From: Nocardiopsis potens DSM 45234 | GTDB taxonomy: Bacteria > Actinomycetota > Actinomycetes > Streptosporangiales > Streptosporangiaceae | Direction: 5' to 3' | Assembly (NCBI RefSeq): GCF_000341105.1 | Contig: NZ_ANBB01000001.1 | Coordinates: 29,228 to 93,227, forward strand | Length of the DNA: 64,000 nucleotides | Shown: in pieces, positions 25,937-33,915 of the stretch | Position numbering within the stretch: position 1 is the stretch's first letter | Layout: the number at the start of each line of letters is the position of its first letter | Notes under the pieces: model-generated | Told to the model about the DNA's origin: nothing | Seen by the model: the letters and a program-made list of their open reading frames with translations, nothing else | Databases searched by the model: none | Made by a program: the position numbers and the translations under genes

Positions 25937-26440
25937 TCAGCCCCGACCGGGAGCCGCCGGGGCGGACTCCACGTCCAGGAGCTTCTTCTCCGCGGCCAGG
26001 TCGCAGAGGCGCTCGACCTCGGCGTCCACGCTCGCGGCCGGGGCCGCCTGCGGGCTGCCGGGCGGAACCTCGGAGGTCTCGCCGGGAGCCCCGGGCAGCG
26101 GCGCCCCCTCTTCCGCGGGGACCTCCGCAGGGACTTCCGCGGGCGCCTCGCCGGGGCCTTCGGGGAGCTCCGCGGGGGCCTCCCCGGGGGCCTCGGGCAG
26201 CTGCCCCTCCGGGGGCTTCGGCTCGGGGTCCTGGGCTCCGGCCACCGGGTTCTCCGGCGGGCTCGCCGCGGACCCGGTGCTCTCCTGGGCGCCGCTCCCG
26301 GCGGCCGCGCAGACCGCGGCGATGGCTTCGCGCAGTTCGGGGTCGGGCGGCGCGGCGGCCGCCGCGGAGGAGGCGAACCCCGCTCCGACGAGACCACCGG
26401 TCATGAGGACGACGGCCGCCGCCTTGCTGGCACGGTGCAT
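25937..26440 (-). CDS. Secreted Pro/Glu/Ala-rich protein
   Basis: A 167-residue hypothetical protein. Residues 1-29 form a Sec signal peptide (basic MHRASK, hydrophobic AAAVVLMTGGLVGAGFASS, then AAAAA before PPDPE). The mature part begins with a short helix containing one Cys (REAIAAVCAAAG) and continues as a Pro/Glu/Gly-rich tract with repeats of EAPAELPEGPG and EVPAEVPAEE type. It ends in a second helix with one Cys (VDAEVERLCDLAAEKKLLDV). The two cysteines could pair across the low-complexity linker. No family recognised. ATG 26440 has GGAAGG upstream. Confidence 0.7.
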   Translation of the reverse strand: MHRASKAAAVVLMTGGLVGAGFASSAAAAAPPDPELREAIAAVCAAAGSGAQESTGSAASPPENPVAGAQDPEPKPPEGQLPEAPGEAPAELPEGPGEAPAEVPAEVPAEEGAPLPGAPGETSEVPPGSPQAAPAASVDAEVERLCDLAAEKKLLDVESAPAAPGRG

Positions 26441-26795
26441 GGTCTTTCCTTCCTCGGGTCGACGACGTCTCGCCCGGTCTCGGGGCCCGGCGTTCACGGG
26501 GACGACGGGATCCCGAGCCGTCGATCACGCTCTGGTGCACAAGCCTAACTATCTGTGATTTCTCTCAGGGTCAGCGCCACACGGGCGCCGGATATCGGAA
26601 TCCGGGCGGAAGGCAAATCCCCGGCCAAAGGAGGGCCTGGTCCGGGCGCGTCCCCGGGGCGCCGGCCCCGCCCGGGGCTACGTTTGGGGCAAGGCGGACC
26701 GGGCAGCCCGTCCCTGAGACGGGGCCGCCGCGTCGGCGCCTGCCGCCGGGCGGACGCCGGGGCGGTGCCGGGCGGCCGAAGGGGGAGGTACGACC
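26441..26795. other. Divergent intergenic region, no gene seen
   Basis: About 355 bp between the secreted-protein gene (minus) and ndh (plus). A relatively AT-rich stretch near 26535-26570 (TAACTATCTGTGATTTCTCT) is the likely promoter zone of the minus-strand gene. Nothing else is recognised. Confidence 0.4.
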
Positions 26796-28163
26796 ATGGC
26801 ACGTCCCAGTACGGCACGTCCGAGGATCGTGGTGATCGGCGCCGGGTTCGCCGGCCTGCACACGCTGCGCAGGCTGGAGCGGCGCGTCCCGCGCGGAGCG
26901 GCCGAGATCGTCCTCGTCGCTCCCAACGACTACATGCTCTACAGCCCGCTGCTCCCGCAGGTGGCGTCCGGGCTGCTCACGCCGCAGTCGGTGGCGGTGT
27001 CGCTGAACCGGGTGCTGCGCCGCACCCGGATGGTGCCCGGAACCGCGGTGGGGGTGGACACCGAGGAGCGGGTGGTGGTGATCGAGAAGATCAACGGCGA
27101 GTTCACCCACCAGCGCTACGACCGCCTGGTGCTGGCGCCCGGCAGCCTCACCCGGGCCTTCGACATCCCGGGGCTCCGCGACCACGCCTTCGGCAACAAG
27201 AACCTCGCCGAGGCGGTGGTCCTCCGCGACCACGTGCTGGCCCAGCTGGAGCTGGCCAACGCCAGCCACGACCCGGTGGAGCGGGAGGAGCGCTGCCGGT
27301 TCATCGTGGTGGGCGGCGGCTACAGCGGCACCGAGACGGCGGCCGCGCTGGAGCGGCTCACCCAGGACATGGCGCGCCGCTACCCGGAGCTGCGCCCGCT
27401 GATCAGCTGGCACCTGGTCGACGTCGCCCCGCACATCCTGCCCGAGCTCGGCCCCAAGCTCGGCGACGAGGCGCTGGACCTGCTGCGCGGCATGGGCATC
27501 GAGGTCAAGCTGGGGGTCTCGGTCAAGGAGGTCACCGAGACCCGGGTGACGCTGACCGACGGCCGGGTGCTGCCCTGCCGCACCCTCATCTGGACCGCGG
27601 GGACCACGCCCAGTCCGCTGATGGGCGGGCTCGGCGGCGAGGTGGACCGGGGTCGGCTGGTGGTCGGCCCGGACATGGCCGCGCCGGGTCTGCCCGGGGT
27701 CTTCGCGCTGGGCGACGGGGCGGCCGTCCCCGACCTGTCCAGGGAGGAGGGGCGGTACTGCCCGCCCACCGCGCAGTACGCGCAGCGGCAGGGGGCGGTC
27801 GCCGCGGACAACGTCGTCTCCTCGCTGCTCGGCCGCCCGCTGCACGAGTTCCACCACAAGGACCTGGGGCTCGTCGTCGACCTGAGCGGCAAGGACGCGC
27901 TGGCCCGGCCGCTGGGCTACGAGCTGACCGGGCTGCCGGCGCTCGGCGTGACCCGCGCCTACCACCTGATGGCGGTCCCCTCGGCGCCGTCCCGGGCCCG
28001 GGTGCTGGCCAACTGGGCGATCGACACCCTGCTCGGCGGGGAGGTCGCCCGCCTCGGCTTCCACCACGGCAAGCCGTCGGCCTTCGTCGACATCGAACAG
28101 GACCACTACCTGGCGGCCGACGCGGTCAAGAAGGAGGCCGCCCGGCTGACCCGGGGCGAGTGA
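26796..28163 (+). CDS. ndh: Type II NADH dehydrogenase (NDH-2)
   Basis: A 455-residue flavoprotein with two Rossmann motifs in the NDH-2 order: FAD-binding RIVVIGAGFAGLHTLRRLE near residue 12 and NADH-binding FIVVGGGYSGTETAAALE near 170. Marks of the family are NDYMLYSPLLPQVASG (quinone/FAD region), RLVLAPGSLTRAFDIPG, LIWTAGTTPSPLM, VFALGDGAAVPD, and PPTAQYAQRQGAVAADNV near the quinone site. A basic amphipathic C-terminus would attach it to the membrane, where it passes electrons from NADH to menaquinone without pumping protons. ATG 26796 follows GGGGGAGG. Confidence 0.88.
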   Translation: MARPSTARPRIVVIGAGFAGLHTLRRLERRVPRGAAEIVLVAPNDYMLYSPLLPQVASGLLTPQSVAVSLNRVLRRTRMVPGTAVGVDTEERVVVIEKINGEFTHQRYDRLVLAPGSLTRAFDIPGLRDHAFGNKNLAEAVVLRDHVLAQLELANASHDPVEREERCRFIVVGGGYSGTETAAALERLTQDMARRYPELRPLISWHLVDVAPHILPELGPKLGDEALDLLRGMGIEVKLGVSVKEVTETRVTLTDGRVLPCRTLIWTAGTTPSPLMGGLGGEVDRGRLVVGPDMAAPGLPGVFALGDGAAVPDLSREEGRYCPPTAQYAQRQGAVAADNVVSSLLGRPLHEFHHKDLGLVVDLSGKDALARPLGYELTGLPALGVTRAYHLMAVPSAPSRARVLANWAIDTLLGGEVARLGFHHGKPSAFVDIEQDHYLAADAVKKEAARLTRGE

Positions 28164-28208
28164 AAGCCCGGCGGGAAGGCGGTGCCCGAGGCCGCCCCCC
28201 GACCGGAG

Positions 28209-28262
28209 GCCGGCTCCGCGCTGCCGCACGGACTATGGGTCCCCGTCCGCACCGGAGCCGGC
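28209..28262 (+). terminator. Distal hairpin after ndh
   Basis: GCCGGCTCCG at 28209 pairs with CGGAGCCGGC at 28253 across a 34-nt interior that can itself fold. It lies 45 bp after the ndh stop codon. Confidence 0.4.
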
Positions 28263-28307
28263 CCTGAGAGGGACCCGTGCGCCTGCTCCGCGCGGGCGGG
28301 AACGGAG

Positions 28308-28332
28308 GAGGGAGGGGCCCCGCCCCTCCCTC
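28308..28332. terminator. Bidirectional terminator between ndh and copZ
   Basis: GAGGGAGGGGC pairs perfectly with GCCCCTCCCTC around a 3-nt loop, and a pyrimidine tract (TCTCCCACTTCCC) follows on the plus strand. It lies between convergent genes. Confidence 0.65.
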
Positions 28333-28356
28333 TCTCCCACTTCCCTGCTGCGGGAC

Positions 28357-28563
28357 TCAGCCGGCGATCTCGTAGCCGGCCTCGTCGATCGCGGCCTTGA
28401 GCCGCTCGTCCGGGATCGGCTCGCTGCTCGCGATGTCCACCCGGCCGCTGCCGAGGTCGACCTCGACGGAGGTGACCCCGGGGATCTCCGAGACCTCCTC
28501 CTTCACCGAGCGGACGCAGTGCTCGCAGGTCATGCCGGTGACCGTGATGGTGGTGGCTGCCAC
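28357..28563 (-). CDS. copZ: Copper chaperone CopZ (HMA domain)
   Basis: A 68-residue heavy-metal-associated domain: TITVTGMTCEHCVRSVKEE gives the CxxC metal site (Cys13 and Cys16), followed by the beta-alpha-beta pattern VTSVEVDLGSGRVDI and ERLKAAIDEAGYEI. It carries Cu(I) in the cytosol, normally to a CopA-type ATPase. GTG 28563 follows GGGAGG. It is 49 bp downstream of csoR on the same strand. No copA lies in the window. Confidence 0.9.
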   Translation of the reverse strand: MAATTITVTGMTCEHCVRSVKEEVSEIPGVTSVEVDLGSGRVDIASSEPIPDERLKAAIDEAGYEIAG

Positions 28564-28612
28564 TGGCGGCCTCCCTTTCCGTTGCCGTCTGCCTGGTATC
28601 GGGGCCCTTCGA

Positions 28613-28900
28613 TCAGGAGCGCACCAGGCGCGCGATCGCCTCGGAGGCCTCGCGCACCTTCTCATCGGCCTCCTCGCCGCCGCTGGCGACGGCGTGCCCG
28701 ACACAGTGCTTGAGGTGCTCGTCGAGCATGGAGAGGGCGAAAGAGCGCAGCGCCTTGTTCACCGCGGCGGTCTGGGTGAGGATGTCGATGCAGTACTCGT
28801 CCTCCTCGACCATCCGCTGCAAGCCCCGGACCTGGCCTTCGATCCTGCGCAGCCGGTTGATGTGGCTCTGCTTGTCGTCGTGGTAGCCGTAGGTCGCCAT
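28613..28900 (-). CDS. csoR: Copper-sensing repressor CsoR
   Basis: A 95-residue CsoR/RcnR family protein. The pattern HINRLRRIEGQVRGLQRMVEEDEYCIDILTQ is diagnostic, and the Cu(I) ligands are present as Cys37, His62 and Cys66. This numbering is one off from the M. tuberculosis C36-H61-C65 triad and supports the ATG at 28900, which has GGGGAG 7 nt upstream. An in-frame ATG at 28936 would add 12 residues and is a real alternative. It represses itself and copZ until Cu(I) binds; a matching operator lies just upstream. Confidence 0.9.
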   Translation of the reverse strand: MATYGYHDDKQSHINRLRRIEGQVRGLQRMVEEDEYCIDILTQTAAVNKALRSFALSMLDEHLKHCVGHAVASGGEEADEKVREASEAIARLVRS

Positions 28901-28939
28901 CCGGGTGCTCCCCTGGTCTTCTGGTTCCGCAGCCATCAA

Positions 28940-28958
28940 TATACCCCCTGCCGGTATA
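28940..28958. promoter_or_regulatory. CsoR-type operator
   Basis: TATACC and GGTATA are inverted around CCCTGCC, giving TATACCCCCTGCCGGTATA. This matches the G/C-centred, TA-flanked boxes bound by actinobacterial CsoR proteins. It is directly upstream of csoR and includes a -10-like TATATA at its right side. Confidence 0.7.
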
Positions 28959-29010
28959 TAACCACCGGCGGTTCGCCGGGATTCCCGGCGGCGCCCGCCG
29001 GGGACGCGGA

Positions 29011-29042
29011 CGAGGGGCGCCCCGCGGACGGGGCACCCCTCG
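29011..29042 (-). terminator. Terminator of the kinase-aldolase unit
   Basis: A 14-pair stem with one C-A mismatch (GAGGGGCGCCCCG against CGGGGCACCCCTC, plus an outer C-G pair) and a 4-nt loop lies about 50 bp after the aldolase stop codon on the minus strand. Confidence 0.55.
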
Positions 29043-29090
29043 AGTATCGGGGCAGAACGGGCCGGGTGGAACAGAGCCGCCGCGCGGCCG

Positions 29091-29750
29091 CTACCGCTCC
29101 GGCGGCCGCTGGCCGTAGCCGCCGATCCGCGCGCCCACCTCGGCCATCTCCTCGGCGGACAGCGCCCGGAAGGGGCGGCCCGCGCCCAGCACCCGCAGCG
29201 AGACCTCGCACAGCCACTCCAGGTGCCGCGCGCGCTCCAGGGCCTGGCCCAGGTCGGCGCCGACGGTCACCGCGCCGTGGTTGCCCAGCAGGCAGCCGCC
29301 GGCCCCCTCCAGCGCGTCGGCCGCGGCCCCGGCCAGCTCGGCGGAGCCGTAGGGGGCGTAGCCGACCACCGGCACCCGGCCGCCGAACAGCGCCAGGTAG
29401 TAGTGGACCGGCGGGACCTCCTCCACCAGGACCGACAGCGCCGCGGCCGAGGGGGAGTGGGTGTGCACCACCGCGCGGGCCCCGGTCCGGGCGTAGACCT
29501 CCAGGTGCATGCCCATCTCGCTGGTCGGCGCCAGCGGCGCGTCCACCGCCGTCCCGTCCTGCCGGTGCAGCCCGACCAGGTCCGGGGTCATCGCCGCGTA
29601 GTCCAGGCCGCTGGGGGTGACGGCGACCAGCGCGTCCTCCCCGGCGCCGGTGCGCACGCTCACGTTGCCCGCGGTCCCGACCACCAGCCCTTCGGCCACC
29701 AGTGTCCGGGCCGCGTCCACCACCGCCCGCCGCTCCTGCTCGCAGCGCAT
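29091..29750 (-). CDS. Class II aldolase/epimerase (AraD/FucA family)
   Basis: A 219-residue class II aldolase. Visible marks are the phosphate-binding GNVSVR and TPSGLDY, the catalytic/metal segment EMGMHLEVYARTGARAVVHTHSPSA (zinc ligands HTH) and GNHGAVTVGADLGQALERARHLEW. It could cleave fuculose-1-phosphate-like substrates or epimerise ribulose-5-phosphate. Downstream of an FGGY kinase in the same unit (66 bp gap), it would act on that kinase's product. ATG 29750 follows GGAGG. Confidence 0.85.
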   Translation of the reverse strand: MRCEQERRAVVDAARTLVAEGLVVGTAGNVSVRTGAGEDALVAVTPSGLDYAAMTPDLVGLHRQDGTAVDAPLAPTSEMGMHLEVYARTGARAVVHTHSPSAAALSVLVEEVPPVHYYLALFGGRVPVVGYAPYGSAELAGAAADALEGAGGCLLGNHGAVTVGADLGQALERARHLEWLCEVSLRVLGAGRPFRALSAEEMAEVGARIGGYGQRPPER

Positions 29751-29815
29751 CGGCGCCTCCGTCCTCTCCGCCGCGGCGCCCGCGCGCCGGGCCGCTCGTC
29801 CTGTTCCGGTCCCGC

Positions 29816-31261
29816 TCACCGGGCGCCCCCGGCCCACAGCGGGCGCACCGCGTCCAGGTGGTCGCGGTAGCGGAGGTAGCCCTCCTGGTACAGCCGGACC
29901 GACTCCGGGTCGGGGGCGGCCGAGCGCGGCGTCCGGGTCCAGGCCTCCTCGTCGGCCGGCTCGCCGACGGCGGCCAGCCCGGCCAGCACCGCGCCGCGCG
30001 CCCCCACCTGCGCGCCGGCCTTCACCGTCACCGGCACGCCCATCACCCCGGAGAACACCTCGACCCACTGCGGGCTGCGCGATCCGCCGCCGCACAGCAC
30101 CAGCTCGCCGTCGAGCCCGGCCGCCTCCAGGCAGTGCCGGGCGGCGTAGGCGATGCCCTCGCACAGCGCCCGCACCACGTCGGCGGGCCCGTGGTGCAGG
30201 CTGAGCCCGCCGATCTCGCCCCGGGCGAACGGGTCCACGAACGGGGCCCGCTCGCCGGAGGGCGCCAGGTAGGGCAGCATGTGCACGCCCCGGGCCCCCG
30301 GCGGGGACCCGGCCAGCAGCTCCTCCAGGTCGCCGATGCTCCGCCCGGTGGTGCGCAGCGCCCAGTCCAGGCCGGCGGTGCCGACCATCGCGGGCATCGC
30401 CCGCAGGTGGGCGCCGCCGCCGGTGGCCAGGGACATGCCCGAGGGCTCCCCGGTGGTCTGCGCCTTCTCCCGGGCCACCTGGCAGGCCAGGGTGGTGCCG
30501 ATGATGACCATCCCGTCGCCGGGCCGCCGCACGCCGGAGCCGCGGGCGCAGGCCGGCAGGTCGAACGGGCCGGAGGTGACCGGGGTGCCCGCGGGCAGAC
30601 CGACGGCCTCGGCGCCGGCCGCGGTCAGCGGGGCGGCGGGCGGCCCGTCGTGCACCGGGGCGAGCAGGCCGGCCCGGTGCTCCAGGCCGGTGGCGCGCAG
30701 CGCCGCGGAGCTGTAGCCGTCCGGTCCGCCGCCGAACGGGAGCGAGGCGTCGGAGGGGTCGGTGGCGCGCACCCCGGTGAGCCGCTGGAAGACCATGTCC
30801 TTGCAGTAGCCGGCGGTCGCCGCCCGGTCCAGTTCGCCGGGGTCCTCGGCGTCCAGCCAGGCCAGTAGGGCGGCCGGGGCGCCGGGGAAGAGGGTGTTGC
30901 CGGTGGCGCGGAACACCTCGTCCGGGACGCCGGCGGCCTCCCAGCGCCGGATCAGGTCGGCGGCCCGGCCGTCCATCCAGGACAGCGCGGTGCGGGTGGG
31001 GCGCCCCCGGTCGTCCAGCAGCCACAGCCCGTCGCCCTGCCCGGTCAGCGCGAGCAGCAGGACCGGCTCGCTCAGCCGGGCGGCGAGCCGCCCGACCACG
31101 GTGCCGACCGAGGCGAACACCTCGTCGGGGTCCTGCTCCACCCGCCCGGGGCCGGGGTGCAGCAGCCGGGTGGAGACCGATTCGGTGCCGGCCTCGCGCC
31201 CCTCGGCGTCGAAGGCGACCGCCTTGGTCAGGGAGGTGCCGATGTCCACTCCGATGTACAT
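29816..31261 (-). CDS. FGGY-family carbohydrate kinase (unit with aldolase)
   Basis: A 481-residue sugar/polyol kinase. Phosphate loop GVDIGTSLTKAVAFDAEG opens the first actin-like domain; LALTGQGDGLWLLDDRG and ALSWMDGRAADLI are the usual substrate-side segments; MVIIGTTLACQVA and LVLCGGGSRSPQWVEVFSGVMGVPV lie in the second domain. Together with the class II aldolase it would phosphorylate and then cleave or epimerise a sugar or polyol. The substrate is unknown. ATG 31261. Its promoter lies in the AT-rich stretch near 31460-31515. Confidence 0.85.
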   Translation of the reverse strand: MYIGVDIGTSLTKAVAFDAEGREAGTESVSTRLLHPGPGRVEQDPDEVFASVGTVVGRLAARLSEPVLLLALTGQGDGLWLLDDRGRPTRTALSWMDGRAADLIRRWEAAGVPDEVFRATGNTLFPGAPAALLAWLDAEDPGELDRAATAGYCKDMVFQRLTGVRATDPSDASLPFGGGPDGYSSAALRATGLEHRAGLLAPVHDGPPAAPLTAAGAEAVGLPAGTPVTSGPFDLPACARGSGVRRPGDGMVIIGTTLACQVAREKAQTTGEPSGMSLATGGGAHLRAMPAMVGTAGLDWALRTTGRSIGDLEELLAGSPPGARGVHMLPYLAPSGERAPFVDPFARGEIGGLSLHHGPADVVRALCEGIAYAARHCLEAAGLDGELVLCGGGSRSPQWVEVFSGVMGVPVTVKAGAQVGARGAVLAGLAAVGEPADEEAWTRTPRSAAPDPESVRLYQEGYLRYRDHLDAVRPLWAGGAR

Positions 31262-31573
31262 GCGCCGCGCCCCGCTCTCAGGCCGGCCGGCCGGAGCGGC
31301 CGCGGGGGAGCGGGGGGACGGGGGTCCGGGGGTGCGCCATCGAGCCTCCTCAGCCTCCCGCCGGGCCGGCGGCTACCCGGCGGGCGGCTCGGCGGAGCGC
31401 CCGCGGGACGCGCGGAACAGTGGGGAGGCGGCATGGGAAACCACGCGGGAGCGTGGATTTAACATCTGAGAATGTTTTCTTATCATTTTTTACGGTTATA
31501 TGTCATGCCCCGTCAAGGGGGCGAGGGGAGCGGCCCCGGCCGGACCGCCGCGCGGCCCGGCCGGGGCGCCCGG
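31262..31573. other. Intergenic region with the promoter of the kinase-aldolase unit
   Basis: 312 bp between the histidine phosphatase stop and the FGGY kinase start, both minus strand. The part 31456-31515 is strikingly AT-rich for this genome. A possible -35 TTGACG and -10 TAAAAA with 18-bp spacer can be read on the minus strand just upstream of the operator-like repeat. CCACGC/GCGTGG at 31441-31456 can form a small hairpin in the leader. Confidence 0.5.
31461..31476. promoter_or_regulatory. Operator-like inverted repeat, kinase-aldolase promoter
   Basis: AACATCTGAGAATGTT has 5-bp arms AACAT/ATGTT. On the minus strand it contains AACATTCT, which also occurs in the promoter of the second FGGY kinase (33714-33731). 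It lies downstream of the presumed -10, where a repressor would block transcription. Confidence 0.5.
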
Positions 31574-32206
31574 TCAGCCCGCCGGCGGCGCGGCCAGCTC
31601 CTCGTTGAAGGAGAGCAGGCCGACGTCGCCGTCCCCGCGCCAGCGCAGCCGGGCGCCGCGGCAGTTGCCCACCTTCGGGAACGCGCGGCGGTACCGGCCC
31701 AGGTCGATGCCGAGCAGCGAGCACAGGGCCAGCCGGATCAGCGTCCCGTGCGCCACCACCAGCACCCTGCCGCCCGCCCCGGCCAGGGCGGCGTCGGCCA
31801 GCGCGGCCCGGGCCCGCCCGACCACCTCCACCGGGTCCTCGGAACCGGGGAGGGGGTTGCGGAACGGGTCCGTCTCGAACCGCTCCCGCGCGCCGTCCAG
31901 CCGCTCGCGCATCTCCTGCGCGGTCAGCCCCTCGCCGTCGCCGAAGTCCTGCTCCACCAGGCGCGGGTCGGCGGTGACCGGCAGGCCCGCCGCCCGCCCC
32001 GCCGGCCCGGCGGTGCGCTCGGCCCGGGACAGGGTGGAGCAGTGCACCGCGCTCAGCCCGGCCCCGGCGGCCCAGCGGGCCAGCGCGGCGGCCTGCTCCT
32101 CGCCGGCCGGGGTCAGCGCGATGTCGCTGGACCCCGCGTACCGGTTCTCCGCGTGCCACACCGTCTCGCCGTGGCGCACCACGATCAGCTCGGCCGCCTC
32201 CGTCAT
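31574..32206 (-). CDS. Histidine phosphatase (phosphoglycerate-mutase-like)
   Basis: A 210-residue branch 1 histidine phosphatase. The catalytic motif VVRHGETVWHAENRYAGSSD lies near residue 10, the acid region VEQDFGDGEGLTAQEM near 88, and the second His in VLVVAHGTLIRLALCSLLG near 160. The ATG at 32206 overlaps the stop of the upstream FGGY kinase (ATGA), so the two are translationally coupled. Such enzymes dephosphorylate small metabolites. Coupled to a sugar kinase it may remove a sugar phosphate, but this is inference. Confidence 0.88.
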   Translation of the reverse strand: MTEAAELIVVRHGETVWHAENRYAGSSDIALTPAGEEQAAALARWAAGAGLSAVHCSTLSRAERTAGPAGRAAGLPVTADPRLVEQDFGDGEGLTAQEMRERLDGARERFETDPFRNPLPGSEDPVEVVGRARAALADAALAGAGGRVLVVAHGTLIRLALCSLLGIDLGRYRRAFPKVGNCRGARLRWRGDGDVGLLSFNEELAAPPAG

Positions 32207-33699
32207 CGGACACCCCTCCCGTTCGCCGTCCGCACCGCCGCGGGCTCCCCGGCCCCGGCGGTCCACCCCCGCTCCGCCAGCTCCCGCACCAGGCGCCGGT
32301 AGGAGCCCAGCAGGCGCTCGCCCACCTCCGGGCGCGGTTCCACTCTGGACCGGACGCGCACCATCCGCGCCACCGCCTCGGAGAGCGGTGTGTCGGAGGC
32401 GGCGGCCAGCACCGCCATGCCGAACGCCGGCTCGGCGCTCTCCGGGACCTCCAGCGGCCGGCCGAGCACGTCGGCGCGGAGCCGGGTCCAGGCCGGGCTG
32501 GCGACCGCGCCGCCGGTCACCCGCAGCGCGCCGCGCACCTCGGCGCCGAGCCCGGCCAGCCGCTCCAGGCAGAGCCGCTCCAGGAACGCCACGCCCTGCA
32601 GGGTCGCGGCGTACCGGTCGGCCTCGTCGCGCGGCGCGCCGAGGGTGAACCCGGCCGCGTCCGGCGCGGTGAAGGGGAACCGCTCGCCCCGCCCCGGCAG
32701 CGGGTAGACCACCGCGGAGGCCGGGCGCTCCAGGTCCGCGGCGGCGTCCATGGCGGCCAGGTCGGCGCCGGGGAAGGCGGCGGTGAGCACGCCCGCGCCG
32801 GAGCTGGACGCGCCCCCGGGCCACCACCGGCCGTCCGGGGAGCGGTGGCTGTAGACGCCGGCCGCCGGGTCGGCGATCCGGTGCTCGGAGGCGCCCTTGA
32901 GGACCAGCGTGGTGCCGAGCACCGAGTTCCACCGGCCCGGTTCGAGCGCGCCGGCCGCCAGCTGGGCGGCGCACCCGTCGGTCATCCCCGCGACGATCGG
33001 GGTGCCCTCCGGGATGCCGGTGTGCCCGGCGGCCGCGGCGCAGACCGAGCCGATCACGGTGCCCGGGGCGACCAGCTCGGGCAGGGCGCCCGGCGGGGCG
33101 CCGAGGGCCGCGGCGACCCGGCCCGGCCAGGCCGCGGCCAGCGGGTCCGCGCCGGACTTCAGCGCGTGGCTGGTGTCGGCGGCCACCGGGCCGCCGTTGA
33201 GCCGGCCGTTGACGAAGTCGGACTGGTGCAGCACCAGATCGCCCCGCCCCGGGCGGAGGACGGTGCGCACCAGGTGGGCGATGCGGGCGAACGCCCAGTG
33301 CGGCTGGGGGCGGGAGCCGACCCGCTCCCAGGTCGCGTCGTCCACGGCTGCGGCCAGGGCCGGGGCGGCGCCGGCGGCGCGCGCGTCGTCGTACATCAGC
33401 GCCGGCCCGACCGGGTCCAGCCGGGCGTCCGCGACCAGCGCGGTGCCCGAGGTGGCGCAGACCGCGACCGCCCCGACCCGGCGCGGACCGGCGGCCCCGG
33501 CCATCGCCTCGCGCGCGGCCCGGCCCGCGGCGGCCCACCACTCCTCGGGGTCCTGCTCGTGCCGGCCGTCACCGCGCGAGCTGCGCAGCGGCGCCGATCC
33601 GCGGCCGGCCACGCCGCCGTCGGACGCGGCGGCGACCGCCTTGACCCCCTGGGTCCCGATGTCGATCCCGACCCACAGCGGGTCCGCTGCACCGGACAT
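32203..33699 (-). CDS. FGGY-family carbohydrate kinase (unit with phosphatase)
   Basis: A 498-residue FGGY kinase, only distantly similar to the one at 29816-31261. Phosphate loop WVGIDIGTQGVKAVAAASDG, then VGAVAVCATSGTALV, LVLHQSDFVNGRLNGG, PIVAGMTDGCAAQLAAGA and ALRVTGGAVASPAWTRLRADVLGRPLEVPE follow the family order. The sugar is not known. ATG 33699 follows AAGGGGG; a GTG two codons upstream is less likely. The gene is first in a two-gene unit and reads away from the DUF2630 gene. Confidence 0.85.
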   Translation of the reverse strand: MSGAADPLWVGIDIGTQGVKAVAAASDGGVAGRGSAPLRSSRGDGRHEQDPEEWWAAAGRAAREAMAGAAGPRRVGAVAVCATSGTALVADARLDPVGPALMYDDARAAGAAPALAAAVDDATWERVGSRPQPHWAFARIAHLVRTVLRPGRGDLVLHQSDFVNGRLNGGPVAADTSHALKSGADPLAAAWPGRVAAALGAPPGALPELVAPGTVIGSVCAAAAGHTGIPEGTPIVAGMTDGCAAQLAAGALEPGRWNSVLGTTLVLKGASEHRIADPAAGVYSHRSPDGRWWPGGASSSGAGVLTAAFPGADLAAMDAAADLERPASAVVYPLPGRGERFPFTAPDAAGFTLGAPRDEADRYAATLQGVAFLERLCLERLAGLGAEVRGALRVTGGAVASPAWTRLRADVLGRPLEVPESAEPAFGMAVLAAASDTPLSEAVARMVRVRSRVEPRPEVGERLLGSYRRLVRELAERGWTAGAGEPAAVRTANGRGVR

Positions 33700-33713
33700 G
33701 CCCACCCCCTTGT

Positions 33714-33731
33714 GTTATGAAGAATGTTAAC
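33714..33731. promoter_or_regulatory. Operator-like repeat in the second kinase promoter
   Basis: GTTATGAAGAATGTTAAC has GTTA/TAAC ends. On the minus strand it reads GTTAACATTCTTCATAAC and shares AACATTCT with the repeat at 31461-31476. It lies 15 bp upstream of the kinase start and overlaps a possible -10 (CATAAC). Confidence 0.5.
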
Positions 33732-33915
33732 TTCTCATTGTCGATGGTTCGAGGCGACCCTACTCGGCGCCCCGGAGGGCGGCGCAACACGGGCGGCGGC
33801 CGCGCCCGCGGCGCTTTCGGGAACCCCGCGGCGGGCCCGGCGGAACCCCGCCGACCTGCGCGGACACCGGTGGGGTCACTTGCCGCTCCGCAGCGGCCCG
33901 CCGATCATGGGACCC

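Noticed and set aside
29091..33699. Complete sugar-uptake and catabolism island
   Set aside because: No transporter, isomerase or regulator gene is present, so only the kinase, aldolase and phosphatase functions can be claimed.
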